DNA of 64,000 nt from Saccharothrix luteola. GTDB taxonomy: Bacteria; Actinomycetota; Actinomycetes; Mycobacteriales; Pseudonocardiaceae. Location of the stretch: assembly GCF_020859565.1 (NCBI RefSeq), contig NZ_JAJHUO010000028.1, forward strand, positions 1 through 64,000, in the 5' to 3' direction. The translations under genes were made by a program, and so were the position numbers. The notes beneath the pieces were generated by a model, which saw only the letters and a program-made list of their open reading frames with translations, ran no database searches and had not been told where the DNA came from. Positions 25,426 to 34,573 of this stretch are shown piece after piece; positions within the stretch are counted from its first letter, which is position 1; each line of letters opens with the position of its first letter.

Positions 25426-26433
25426 TCAGAGGCGGTCCGCGTCGATGACCGCCCTGGCGAACGGCTGCGGCGCCTCCTGCGGGACGTTGTGGCCGATGCC
25501 CTCGAAGATCCGGTGGTCGTACCGGCCGGTGAACTTGTCGCGGTAGGACGCGCCGTCGGCCGCCGCGCCGTCGAAGTCGCTGCCGATCGTGATCGCGGGC
25601 ACGGCGATGGCCGGTGCGGCGGCGAGTTCCCGCTCGTAGCGGTCGTACCGGGCCTCACCGAGCGCCAGGCTCAGCCGCCAGCGGTAGTTGTGGATCACGA
25701 TGTCGACGTGGTCGGGGTTGTCGAACGCCGCCGCGCTGCGGTCGTACGTCGCGTCGTCGAAGTCCCACCGCGGCGACGCGTCCCGCCAGATCAGCTTGTT
25801 GAACCCGTACCGGTCCCGGCGGTAGCCGAGGACGCCGCGCTCGGTGGCGAAGTAGTACTGGTACCACCAGTTCTGCTCCGCCGCGGGCGGCAGTGGCTCC
25901 AGGTTCTTCTTCAGGTTCGTGACCAGGTACCCGCTCACCGCGACGATCGCCTTGCAGCGCCGCGGCCACAGCGCGGCGACCACGCCGACCGTCCGCGCGC
26001 CCCAGTCGAACCCGCCGAGCACCGCCTGGTCGATCCGCAGCGCGTCCATGAAGGCGATGACGTCGAGCGCCACCGCGGACTGCTGGCCGTTGCGGACCGT
26101 GTGCGGCGACAGGAACGTGGTCGCGCCGTAGCCGCGGAGGAACGGCACGAGCACGTGGTAGCCCTCGGCGGCCAGCAGCGGCGCGACGTCGACGTAGCTG
26201 TGCGCGTCGTACGGCCAGCCGTGCAGCAGCACCACGGCCTGGCCGCTGCGGGGGCCGAACTCGGCGTAGGCGATGTCGAGCACTCCGGCCCGTACGTGTT
26301 TTATCCGGCCGAGCGAGGTGTTGCCGCCGGTCCGCCCGCTCAGCGCGGCGGCGGTCGACGTGGTGGCGGCGGGCAACGACGTCGCCACCGCGCCCGCCGC
26401 GACCGCCCGGCCGAACGTTCTCCTGCTGATCAT
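25426..26433 (-). CDS. Tat-exported alpha/beta hydrolase (epoxide hydrolase/dehalogenase-like)
   Basis: This protein of about 335 residues starts MISRRTFGRAVAAGAVATSL, a twin-arginine signal with SRRTFGRA. The mature domain has the oxyanion motif HGWPYDAHSY, a nucleophile elbow GGFDWGA with aspartate rather than serine, and a late histidine in GIGHNVPQE. The Asp nucleophile points to epoxide hydrolase or haloalkane dehalogenase chemistry rather than an esterase. I chose the ATG at 26433, which gives a proper Tat signal and has GGGAGC upstream, over the one eight codons earlier. It is probably secreted folded, possibly for detoxifying epoxides. Confidence 0.85.
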   Translation of the reverse strand: MISRRTFGRAVAAGAVATSLPAATTSTAAALSGRTGGNTSLGRIKHVRAGVLDIAYAEFGPRSGQAVVLLHGWPYDAHSYVDVAPLLAAEGYHVLVPFLRGYGATTFLSPHTVRNGQQSAVALDVIAFMDALRIDQAVLGGFDWGARTVGVVAALWPRRCKAIVAVSGYLVTNLKKNLEPLPPAAEQNWWYQYYFATERGVLGYRRDRYGFNKLIWRDASPRWDFDDATYDRSAAAFDNPDHVDIVIHNYRWRLSLALGEARYDRYERELAAAPAIAVPAITIGSDFDGAAADGASYRDKFTGRYDHRIFEGIGHNVPQEAPQPFARAVIDADRL

Positions 26434-26527
26434 CTCCGGCTCCCTGTGCCGTCTCACCGTGGACGACGGCGACGCTAGGTGCGCCGTGCGGGCGGCCGCG
26501 ACCGTCGGGTGACGCTGCCGGTGTACG

Positions 26528-29236
26528 TCACCGCAGCGCGTCGAGCGCCTTGCCCAGGTCAGCGCGGGAGGTCACGCCCAGCTTCGGGAAGATCCGGTGC
26601 AGGTGGGTGCCGACCGTCCGGTGCGACAGGAACAGCCGCTGCCCGATCTCCCGGTTGGTCAGGCCCTCGGCGGCCAGCCGCGCGATGCCCAACTCGTGCG
26701 GTGTCAGCTTCTCCCGTGCGTCCTGGTCCCGGTTCGGGCTCGACTCCCCCGCGCCGCGCAGCTCACGCCGGGCGCGTTCGCCCCACGCCGTCATGCCGAG
26801 CGCGTCGAAGGTGTCCCTGGCGGCGCGCAGGTGCGTCCGGGACTCCACCACCCGCCGTTGCCGGCGCAGCCACTCGCCGAACGCCAGGTGCAGGCGGCCC
26901 CGTTCGGCGGGCCACCCGGTCAGGTCGGCGTTCAACGCGGTCGTGAACTGCGGCTCCGCCTCGTCGTTGGGCGCCAGCACGGCACGCGCGTAGCGCAGCC
27001 CGATGTGCAGCGCCGGCGACGGTGTCGACGCGGCCGGCAGCTCCAGGTCGCGCACGATGTCCCGCACGGCGTCGGTCCGGCCGGCCCGCACGGCGGCCTC
27101 GGTCAACTCGGGGAGGCAGTAGGCGCGCAGGGCCACGTGGTAGGCCGGGTCGGCGGGGTCGTGCAGCCGGCTCAGGTCCGCGAACGCGTCCTCGAAGCGG
27201 CCCTCGCCCGACGCCGAGATCCCGGTCGCGAGCCGCGCGGTGGCCAGCACCGGGCGTGCGCCCGCCGCGAGCCCGACCCGTTCCGCCTCCGCGGCCAGCG
27301 CCGCGGCCCGCCCGTGGTCACCGCGCAGCGCGGCGATCTCCGCCTGGACGGCCGTGGCGAGCCCGTGCATGAACGGCTGCCGGGTTTCCCGGGCCAGGCT
27401 CGCCGCCTCGGCCGCGACCGGCGCGGCCGCGGTCAGGTCGCCGAGCCGGGTCCGGCACCACGCCTCCACGGCCAGCGCCCTGGCCAGCAGCCCGAGGCGG
27501 CCCTGGGCACGCAGCCCCGGCGCCGCCGCCGAGGAGGAGCGTGCCGCCAGGTCGAACGCGCCGACCTGCAGGGCCGCGCTGCCCAGGTACCGGTCGACCT
27601 CCGGGTCCGTGCCGGTGGCGCCGACCAGGGCGCGCAGCTCGGCCAGCACGGCATCGCCCCGTTCGAAGGGCGCGACGTACGCGGTGATGGCGACCATGGC
27701 GGGTTCGTGCGCGCCGACCGGCAGCCTCTCCGCGACGTCCAGCAGCGAACGGCGCGCGTCCGGGCCCGGTTCGACCCAGAAGCACCGCATGGCGGCGCCC
27801 CACAGGATCCGGGCGGCGGCGTCGGTCTGCCCGTCGGCGGCGACCGACGCGGCCAGCCCGCCCAGTTCCGCCACGCGGGAGACGTCTTCGCGGACGCCGT
27901 CCTCGAAGCCGCTGAGGACCCAGGCGGCGGTGGCGCGCTGGTGCGGCGTGAGGTCCAGGGCCTGTGCGTCGCGCACCAGCCGATCGGCCGTGTCGCGTCG
28001 GCCGACCTCGACCGCCAGTTCGGCGGCGCGCAGCAGTCGTGCCGCCCGCCGGGACCGCGACCCGCTCAGCCGGGCTGCCTGCTCCAGGGCGGCCACGGCG
28101 GCGGCGAGCCCGCCCCGACGCCGGGCGCGTTCGGCGGTCTGCTCCAGCTCGGTCGCCACGTCCTCGTCCGTTCCGGACGTCGCGGCGGCCCGGTGCCAGG
28201 CCCGGCGGTCCGGTTGGGCGACGAGGGTCCCGGCGAGTGCCAGGTGCGCCTGCCGGCGTTCGTCGAACGTCGCCGCCGCGGGCACGGCCGAGCGGATCAG
28301 GGGATGCCGGAAGGTCGACACCGGGCCGGCGAGCTCGATCAACCGGGCCTCCACCGCCGGCGCGAGCACTTCCGGCCCGGCCGCCGAACCCAAGAGCAGG
28401 CCCGTGGCCTCCAGCGTCTCGGGGACGAGGTCGCTCTGGTTCAGCGCCGCCACCAGCAGCGCGGTGCGGGTGGGCGCGGGCAGGGCAGCGACCCGCGCGG
28501 TGAACGCGCGTTCCAGCCGGTCGGTCAGCGGCAGCACCCCGTCCGGCCCGAGCGGCTCCGCCACCGTCGGCAGCTCGACCAGCGCCAGCGGGTTCCCGGC
28601 CGCCTGAGCCAGCACCCGCTCCCGCGCCACCGGCGTGAGGCCGGGCGCGACCGAGTCCAGCACACCGGCCGCGTCCTCGTCCGACAGCCGACCGACGGTC
28701 ATCAGCGACAACCCCGCGTCCGGCAACGGCGAGGGCTCACCGTCCCGCAAGGTCGCGAGCAGCACGACCGGTTCGGACTCGATCCGGCGCGCCACGAAGG
28801 CGAGCACGTCCAGCGTCGCGCGGTCGAGCCAGTGCACGTCCTCGGCGACGACCAGCAGCGGCCGGTTCGCGGACTCCTCGGCCAGCAGGGTCAACGCGGC
28901 GAGGCCGACGAGGTAGGCACCCGGTGCCGGGCCGTCGGCGAGCCCGAGGGCGGTCCGCAGCGCGTCCCGCTGCGGACCGGGCAGCCCGGCCACACCCGCC
29001 CGCACCGGGTGCAGCAGTTGGTGCAGCCCGGCGTACGGGAGGTTCCGCTCGGCCTCCGCCCCGGTCGTCCCGAGCACCCGCAGCCCGGCGATCGACGCCG
29101 CGGCGACGGCTTCCGCCACGAGCGCGGACTTGCCGACACCCGCTTCACCGCGCAAGAGGACGCCACCACGTCCCACCGGACCGTCCACCAGCTCGACCAG
29201 GGCCTTCAGCTCGGCGTCCCTCCCCAGCAGCGGCAT
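26528..29236 (-). CDS. LuxR-type large ATP-binding (LAL/AAA) transcriptional regulator
   Basis: This 902-residue regulator starts MPLLGRDAELKALVEL. It has a Walker A GEAGVGKS (30-37) and a Walker B-like VVAEDVHWLD near 120. A long TPR-like helical region of about 500 residues follows, and a C-terminal LuxR HTH (LTPHELGIARLAAEG, LTNREIGQRLFLSHRTVGTH). LAL proteins activate secondary metabolism or sugar-use genes on binding a ligand. The ATG at 29236 overlaps the stop of the CGNR gene by one base (TGATG), so the two are translationally coupled. Although the frame is open for 200 codons more upstream, that part is the antiphase of the CGNR gene. Confidence 0.9.
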   Translation of the reverse strand: MPLLGRDAELKALVELVDGPVGRGGVLLRGEAGVGKSALVAEAVAAASIAGLRVLGTTGAEAERNLPYAGLHQLLHPVRAGVAGLPGPQRDALRTALGLADGPAPGAYLVGLAALTLLAEESANRPLLVVAEDVHWLDRATLDVLAFVARRIESEPVVLLATLRDGEPSPLPDAGLSLMTVGRLSDEDAAGVLDSVAPGLTPVARERVLAQAAGNPLALVELPTVAEPLGPDGVLPLTDRLERAFTARVAALPAPTRTALLVAALNQSDLVPETLEATGLLLGSAAGPEVLAPAVEARLIELAGPVSTFRHPLIRSAVPAAATFDERRQAHLALAGTLVAQPDRRAWHRAAATSGTDEDVATELEQTAERARRRGGLAAAVAALEQAARLSGSRSRRAARLLRAAELAVEVGRRDTADRLVRDAQALDLTPHQRATAAWVLSGFEDGVREDVSRVAELGGLAASVAADGQTDAAARILWGAAMRCFWVEPGPDARRSLLDVAERLPVGAHEPAMVAITAYVAPFERGDAVLAELRALVGATGTDPEVDRYLGSAALQVGAFDLAARSSSAAAPGLRAQGRLGLLARALAVEAWCRTRLGDLTAAAPVAAEAASLARETRQPFMHGLATAVQAEIAALRGDHGRAAALAAEAERVGLAAGARPVLATARLATGISASGEGRFEDAFADLSRLHDPADPAYHVALRAYCLPELTEAAVRAGRTDAVRDIVRDLELPAASTPSPALHIGLRYARAVLAPNDEAEPQFTTALNADLTGWPAERGRLHLAFGEWLRRQRRVVESRTHLRAARDTFDALGMTAWGERARRELRGAGESSPNRDQDAREKLTPHELGIARLAAEGLTNREIGQRLFLSHRTVGTHLHRIFPKLGVTSRADLGKALDALR

Positions 29237-29811
29237 CACCCGGCCGCCAGCCGTGAAGGGCGCAGCGGCGGGTTGCCGCGCAGCCGCGCCCGGTGCGCCA
29301 GCGCCTTCATCTTGTTGCCGCACGTGGCCATCGCGCACCACTCCCGGCGGAAGCCGCGCGAGGAGTCGACGTAGACCTGCGTGCACTCCGGACGGCCGCA
29401 CTCCTTCAGCAGGTCGGCCGCCGGGCCGCCGAGGATCCCGATCGCGTGCCGCGCCACGGAGGACAGCGCCTGCTCCACCGTCGCCGTGAGCACCCGCCCG
29501 GCCGGCCCGAGCCTGGGCACCACCGGCGGGTGGGCCGCCACCCGGTTGAGCAGGTCGACCGACGCGGGCTCGTCGCGCTCCCCCACGATCCGGCCCCGCA
29601 CGAGGACGTAGATCGACTCGCGGAGGGCGACGGCCGCGGCGAGGTCGGCCACGGCGGCACCCGGCGCCGTGTCGGCCACCCCGGACTCGACGAACCACGC
29701 GTCCAGAGCGCGCGGCGTGCCCAGCACCTCGCACGGCACAGGGCTCCGCCGGGCGCGGAGCGTGCCCGCGAAATCCAGCGCGAGGTCCCCGCAGGGGAAG
29801 GCGTGCTCCAC
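29236..29811 (-). CDS. CGNR zinc-finger/ABATE-domain protein
   Basis: This protein of about 191 residues has the ABATE domain (FPCGDLALDFAGTLRARR) and a C-terminal zinc finger whose motif CGNKMK and the preceding CGRPEC/WCAMATC give four cysteines. CGNR proteins are putative stress-linked transcriptional regulators. The start is uncertain: GTG at 29811 gives the usual family beginning VEHAFPCGD, whereas a TTG twelve codons earlier is also open. No Shine-Dalgarno sequence is visible for either, so a leaderless message is possible. It directly precedes the LAL regulator, with coupled stop and start, and the two regulators probably act in one circuit. Confidence 0.83.
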   Translation of the reverse strand: MEHAFPCGDLALDFAGTLRARRSPVPCEVLGTPRALDAWFVESGVADTAPGAAVADLAAAVALRESIYVLVRGRIVGERDEPASVDLLNRVAAHPPVVPRLGPAGRVLTATVEQALSSVARHAIGILGGPAADLLKECGRPECTQVYVDSSRGFRREWCAMATCGNKMKALAHRARLRGNPPLRPSRLAAG

Positions 29812-30007
29812 GTAACCAGTCTGGCAGGTGTTGAATACCCACGCCAATCAATAACCGGTTTGACAGGTTGCGAACAGCCGTGGCACAGTGACCCGGTCGT
29901 CACTCGGACGGGCCCGCTCACGGGCTCGGCGACTCCCTCACCGCTCGCACGTGTCGTGCGAGTGCGCTGCTGACCCTTCTCGGGTCACGAATCCACTGAG
30001 GAAGTCG

Positions 30008-31603
30008 ATGAGACTCTGGACGAAACTCGCCTTGGCCGCCTTGGCGCCGGCGTTGCTCGTGGCGCCGGCCTCCGCCGAGCCCTCGGGCGCGACGCACAAC
30101 GCCACGTGCGCCCCGATCCCCCTCTCCGCTCCGCCGGGCGCACGGATCGAGGCGGTGCGGGCGGAACCCCGCCCCGGCGGCACCGTCACGTTCCCGCAGA
30201 CGCCGTTCTCCGCACCCGCGCCCATCGCCGACGTGCCGCCGTACTGCCAGATCACCGTCACCCTCACCCACGACGGGCACGACCACGTCACGGTCGCGGT
30301 GGCCCTGCCGGGCACCGGCTGGGCCGGCCGCCTGCAGGCGATCGGCGGGAGCGCCTACGCCGCGGGCGACTTCGGCGCGCCACTGGTCCAGGCGGTCAAA
30401 GACGGCTACGCGGGCGTGACCACCGACGCCGGCGTGTCGTCGGACCCCTTGGACACCGGCTGGACCCTGACCGCCGGAGGTGAGGTCGACACGACGCTGC
30501 TGACGAACTTCGCGACCCGCTCGGCGCACGAGTCCGCGGTGATCGGCAAGGCGGTGGCGCGGGCGTTCTACGGCCGTCCCGTGTCGTACTCGTACTGGAA
30601 CGGCTGCTCGACCGGCGGTCGGCAGGGCTACGCGGAAGCGCAGGACCACCCACGCGACTTCGACGGCATCCTGGCGAACGCGCCGGCGGTCGACTGGACG
30701 CGGTTCGCGATCGCGACCCTGTGGCCGCAGACCGTGATGCACAACGATCGCCACTTCCCGGGCACTTGCGTCCTCACCGCGTTCCGCCGGGCGGCGATCG
30801 CGGCCTGCGACCCGCACGACGGTGTCACCGACGGCGTCATCGACCGTCCGGAGGAGTGCGGCTACGACCCCCGCGCGCTGGTGGGCGCCAAGGTGCTCTG
30901 CGCGGGCGAGGAGGTCACCGTGACGGCCGAGGACGCGGAGGTCGTGCGCAAGATCTGGGCAGGCCCCACCGACACGCGCGGCCGGAGCCTGTGGTCGGGG
31001 CTGCCCAAGGGCGCGGACTTCGGCTGGCTGGCCGGGACCGTGGTAGACGAGAACGGCGTCCCGTCGGCACCGGGGTTCCCGGTCGCCGTGGCGTGGGTGC
31101 GGGCGTTCCTGGCGAAGCAGCCCGCGTTCGACACCTCCACCATCACCTACGAGCGGTTCACCGAGCTGTTCCACCAGTCCGTGCGCGAGTACGACGAGGT
31201 CATCGGCACGTCGGACCCGGACCTCGGCGGGTTCCGGCGGGCGGGCGGGAAGCTCCTCACCTTCGTCGGCACGGCGGACCAGCTGATCCCGCCCGGCGGC
31301 ACGCTCGCCTACCGCGACCGGGTGGAACGGCGACTGGGCGGCGCCGACCGCGTGAACGACTTCTACCGCCTGTTCCTCGCACCCGGCGTGGAGCACTGCG
31401 GCGGCGGCACGGGCCCGGCGCCGACGAACCCGCTCGGCGCGCTCGTGGACTGGGTCGAGCACGGCCGCGCACCGGCGACCCTGCCCGCGGCGACGGCCGA
31501 CGGCAGCCGGACCCGCGACCTCTGCGCGTACCCGCAGGTCTCGCGGTACCGCGGGCACGGTGATCCCGCGGTCGCGTCCAGCTACCGCTGCACGCGCCGC
31601 TGA
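30008..31603 (+). CDS. Secreted tannase/feruloyl esterase
   Basis: This 531-residue protein has a Sec signal (MRLWTKLALAALAPALLVAPASA) and the tannase/feruloyl esterase alpha/beta-hydrolase fold. The catalytic serine is in WNGCSTGGRQGY and the histidine in PGVEHCGGG. The cysteine before the serine and the one after the histidine form the CS-HC disulfide typical of the family. It should release ferulate or gallate esters from hemicellulose or tannins outside the cell. GAGGAAG precedes the ATG at 30008. No operon partner; a strong terminator hairpin follows. It fits the plant-biomass theme of the window. Confidence 0.92.
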   Translation: MRLWTKLALAALAPALLVAPASAEPSGATHNATCAPIPLSAPPGARIEAVRAEPRPGGTVTFPQTPFSAPAPIADVPPYCQITVTLTHDGHDHVTVAVALPGTGWAGRLQAIGGSAYAAGDFGAPLVQAVKDGYAGVTTDAGVSSDPLDTGWTLTAGGEVDTTLLTNFATRSAHESAVIGKAVARAFYGRPVSYSYWNGCSTGGRQGYAEAQDHPRDFDGILANAPAVDWTRFAIATLWPQTVMHNDRHFPGTCVLTAFRRAAIAACDPHDGVTDGVIDRPEECGYDPRALVGAKVLCAGEEVTVTAEDAEVVRKIWAGPTDTRGRSLWSGLPKGADFGWLAGTVVDENGVPSAPGFPVAVAWVRAFLAKQPAFDTSTITYERFTELFHQSVREYDEVIGTSDPDLGGFRRAGGKLLTFVGTADQLIPPGGTLAYRDRVERRLGGADRVNDFYRLFLAPGVEHCGGGTGPAPTNPLGALVDWVEHGRAPATLPAATADGSRTRDLCAYPQVSRYRGHGDPAVASSYRCTRR

Positions 31604-31609
31604 TCCCCA

Positions 31610-31644
31610 CCACCGCCCGTGCCGACACGCGGCGCGGGCGGTGG
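31610..31644 (+). terminator. Long interrupted hairpin after the esterase
   Basis: CCACCGCCCG (31610-31619) pairs with CGGGCGGTGG (31635-31644), and inside it GCCG/CGGC continues the stem after one mismatch. It starts 7 bases after the esterase stop codon. Confidence 0.8.
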
Positions 31645-31790
31645 CCTCCGGGAGTTCAGCGGCCTCGAAAGCGTTGGCACAGCGGGAATTCCGGGCTGCC
31701 GGGCACGACAGGTAGCCGTTAATCGATCGCCGTCACCCGGTCCGGTGGGGCAACATCGACGACTCCGAGGTCGCCTTCGAAAGGAGTCGA

Positions 31791-33638
31791 ATGGCCGCGC
31801 CAAGGTCCGGAAAACCCGTGAACAAACGAAAAACCGCGGTGCTGCTCGCCCTGCGCCTGTACGGGCGCGAGTTGCGCCGGCACCGGTTGCTCGCCGTGGG
31901 CGCGCTCGTGCTGCCCGCGCTGGGCAACACCTGCCTGCTCTACCTGACCCCGCTGGCGGTCGGCGCGCTCGCGGGTCGCCTCGCGCAGGGCGGCGACACC
32001 GGTTTCGCCACCGTGCTGCCGTACCTGCTGGTCTTCGCCGGCCTGATGCTCTTCGCCGAGTTGCTGTGGCGCATCGGCGTCCACTGCCTCAACCGCACCG
32101 ACGGCCGCGGGATCGAGCACCTGTCCGTCTTCGGCATGGACGCGCTGCTCGCGAAGGACGCGGCGTTCTTCCACGACAACTTCGCGGGCTCCCTCACCAA
32201 GCGCGTGCTGAGCTTCGCGTCGCGCTTCGAGGAGTTCGTCGACACGGTGGCGTTCAAGATCGTCGCCAACCTCGTCCCGCTGGGCTTCGCCTGCGTGGTG
32301 CTGTGGAGCTACCACCCCTTGCTCGTCGTGGTGCTGCTGGGCCTGATCGTCGTCACCGGGTTCGTGGTCGCGCCGCTCATCCGCCGTCGCCAACGCCTGG
32401 TCGCCGAACGTGAGGCCGCCTACGCCCGGCTGTCCGGCCACGTCGCCGACACGTTGACCAACATGGAGACCGTGCGGGCGTTCGCCGCCGAGGACCGCGA
32501 GAGCGCGGAGCACCGGAACCGGGCCGCCGAGACCCGGGTGCTGGCGCTGCGGTCGTGGGACTACGGCAACCTGCGCATCGACACCCTGGTCGCGCCGCTG
32601 TCCGTGCTGACCAACGCGCTCGGCCTCGCGGTGGCCGTCGGGGTCAGCGGCGGGCTCGGCGTGGAGGCGATCGTGGTGACGTTCGCGTACTTCACCAACG
32701 CGACGCGGATCATGTTCGAGTTCAACCAGATCTATCGTCGGGTCGAGAGCGCGCTCACCGAGGCGGCGCAGTTCACCGAACTGCTGCTCGACGACCCGAC
32801 CGTGCTCGACCCGGAGGAACCGGAGCCGTTGCGCGTCCAGGACTCCGGGGTCCGGTTCGACCACGTGGTGTTCGCGCACGCCGGTAACAAGCCGCTGTTC
32901 ACCGGCTTGGACCTGGACGTGCAGGCGGGCACGCGGATCGGGTTGGTCGGTCGCTCCGGCGGTGGCAAGACCACGCTCACCCGGTTGCTGCTGCGGCTGG
33001 TGGACGTCGACGAGGGCCGGATCCTCATCGGCGGCCAGGACATCGCGCGCCTGCGCCAGGCGGACCTGCGCAGGCTGGTCGCGTACGTGCCGCAGGACCC
33101 GGCCATGTTCCACCGGACGCTCCGGGAGAACATCGCCTTCGCCCGACCGGGCGCGACCGACGCCGAGATCCTGCGCGCCGCCCGCGCCGCCCACGTGACG
33201 GAGTTCGCGGAGGCGCTGCCCGACGGGTTCGACACGATGGTCGGTGAACGCGGGGTCAAGCTGTCCGGCGGGCAGCGGCAGCGGGTCGCGCTGGCCCGCG
33301 CGATCCTGCGCGACGCGCCGATCCTGCTGCTGGACGAGGCGACCAGCGCGTTGGACTCGGAGAGCGAGGTGCTGGTCCAGGAAGCGCTGTGGCGGCTCAT
33401 GGAGGGCCGCACCGCGCTCGTCGTCGCGCACCGGCTGAGCACCGTCGTGCGGATGGACCGGCTGGTCGTGCTCGACCGGGGCGGGATCGTGGAACAGGGC
33501 ACGCACGCCGAGCTGCTGGACGCCGACGGCTCGTACGCGAAGCTGTGGCGCCACCAGTCCGGCGGCTTCCTGGACGAGACCGCGCCGGACGAGGTGGGCG
33601 CGGGCGTCCCGGACCCGGTGGGGGCCAAGCCGTCCTGA
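31791..33638 (+). CDS. ABC exporter, fused membrane and ATPase domains
   Basis: This 615-residue half-transporter has a six-helix membrane domain at about 35-330 and an ATPase domain: Walker A GRSGGGKTT (387-395), Q-loop VPQDPAMF, signature LSGGQRQR, Walker B ILLLDEA and the H-loop AHRLST. It resembles the MsbA/MdlB group of exporters and would work as a homodimer. GAAAGGAG lies just before the ATG. There is no partner gene, substrate clue or precursor peptide nearby; drug, lipid or peptide export are all possible. Confidence 0.9.
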   Translation: MAAPRSGKPVNKRKTAVLLALRLYGRELRRHRLLAVGALVLPALGNTCLLYLTPLAVGALAGRLAQGGDTGFATVLPYLLVFAGLMLFAELLWRIGVHCLNRTDGRGIEHLSVFGMDALLAKDAAFFHDNFAGSLTKRVLSFASRFEEFVDTVAFKIVANLVPLGFACVVLWSYHPLLVVVLLGLIVVTGFVVAPLIRRRQRLVAEREAAYARLSGHVADTLTNMETVRAFAAEDRESAEHRNRAAETRVLALRSWDYGNLRIDTLVAPLSVLTNALGLAVAVGVSGGLGVEAIVVTFAYFTNATRIMFEFNQIYRRVESALTEAAQFTELLLDDPTVLDPEEPEPLRVQDSGVRFDHVVFAHAGNKPLFTGLDLDVQAGTRIGLVGRSGGGKTTLTRLLLRLVDVDEGRILIGGQDIARLRQADLRRLVAYVPQDPAMFHRTLRENIAFARPGATDAEILRAARAAHVTEFAEALPDGFDTMVGERGVKLSGGQRQRVALARAILRDAPILLLDEATSALDSESEVLVQEALWRLMEGRTALVVAHRLSTVVRMDRLVVLDRGGIVEQGTHAELLDADGSYAKLWRHQSGGFLDETAPDEVGAGVPDPVGAKPS

Positions 33639-33645
33639 GCCGGGC

Positions 33646-33676
33646 TTGAACTTCCAGTCGCTGGAACGCCTAGCGT
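33646..33676 (+). promoter_or_regulatory. MerR-type promoter with 19-bp spacer ahead of DUF2268
   Basis: TTGAAC (-35, 33646-33651) and TAGCGT (-10, 33671-33676) are separated by 19 bp instead of 17, and the spacer starts with the dyad TTCCAG-N3-CTGGAA (33652-33666). This is the classic geometry of promoters twisted into shape by MerR-family activators. The transcript would start just a few bases before the ATG at 33684. No MerR gene lies in the window. Confidence 0.75.
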
Positions 33677-33683
33677 CCCCGAC

Positions 33684-34571
33684 ATGACGATCACGGTCCT
33701 GGACACCTACCCCGCCATGCGCGAGATCCTGCGGTCGCCCCGAACCGACCGGCCCGAGCTGCTCAAGGCCATGCTCGAACCGGCCGCGGGCATGTACCGG
33801 CACTTCCCCGGCGAGGTCGACCTCGTCGCGATGCACGGGATGAGCTCCGGGTTCCCGATCGACCGCGACGAGGAACGGTGCCAGGAGGCGTTGGAGGCGC
33901 TGCACGACGCCGACGCGTGGAACCGGATCGAGCGCGCCCTCCACGACGCCCTCGACGTGCAGCTCGCCGCGACCCCGGGCCTCACGGTGCCGGACATCAC
34001 CGTGCTCATCGTCCTCGGCGACCCCGGTGACGCGCACTTCATGGGCCCGAACCTGGGCATGACGGCGAACGGCAGCGTGTCCGGCTACGTGTTCCTGAAC
34101 TTCTGGCCGTACCCGGAGAACCTGGCGCGGGTGGAGGCGACGGCGGTCCACGAGCTCAACCACAACCTCCGCTACGGTCCCGGCGCCGTCGTGTGGGACC
34201 CGGCGACGGTCACCGTGGGCGAGCACGTGGTGTCCGAGGGCCTCGCCGACGCGTTCGCCCGCCAGTTGTACGGCGACGAGCTCGGGCACGCCCGCATCGG
34301 CGTGCCGCACCTGCACGACGACGCGGTGTTCGCCAAGGTCGTCTCCGGCCTCGGCGTGACCGGCATGCACAACTTCACCGCCTGGGTGCACGGTGACGAA
34401 GCCGCCGCCCGCTACGGCGCGACCCCGGTCGGGCTGCCCATCGGCGCCGGCTACGCCGCCGGCAACCGGCTCGTGGACACCTACCTGGCCACGACGGGCC
34501 GCACCGCGGCGGAGGCGTTGCTGGTGGACAGCCGGGACGTCATCGACACGGCGCTCAGCCGCGTCGCGTAG
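33684..34571 (+). CDS. DUF2268 putative zinc metalloprotease
   Basis: This 295-residue protein contains HExxH (His156-Glu157-Leu-Asn-His160 in ATAVHELNHNLRYG), the zinc-binding motif of gluzincin proteases, with a downstream EGLADAF as likely third-ligand region. DUF2268 proteins are predicted Zn proteases, cytoplasmic here since there is no signal peptide. In many actinomycetes and bacilli they are controlled by MerR regulators that sense drugs; the promoter here has exactly that shape. The very short leader between the -10 and the ATG suggests a leaderless or nearly leaderless message. Confidence 0.85.
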   Translation: MTITVLDTYPAMREILRSPRTDRPELLKAMLEPAAGMYRHFPGEVDLVAMHGMSSGFPIDRDEERCQEALEALHDADAWNRIERALHDALDVQLAATPGLTVPDITVLIVLGDPGDAHFMGPNLGMTANGSVSGYVFLNFWPYPENLARVEATAVHELNHNLRYGPGAVVWDPATVTVGEHVVSEGLADAFARQLYGDELGHARIGVPHLHDDAVFAKVVSGLGVTGMHNFTAWVHGDEAAARYGATPVGLPIGAGYAAGNRLVDTYLATTGRTAAEALLVDSRDVIDTALSRVA

Positions 34572-34573
34572 CC

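Noticed and set aside
26597-29374. 925-codon plus-strand frame
   Set aside because: Antisense of the LAL regulator; Gln/Arg-rich without a domain.
31641-31715. 24-codon GTG frame upstream of the ABC exporter, considered as a peptide precursor
   Set aside because: No ribosome-binding site, no leader-like pattern or cysteine/Ser/Thr core, and no modification gene nearby.
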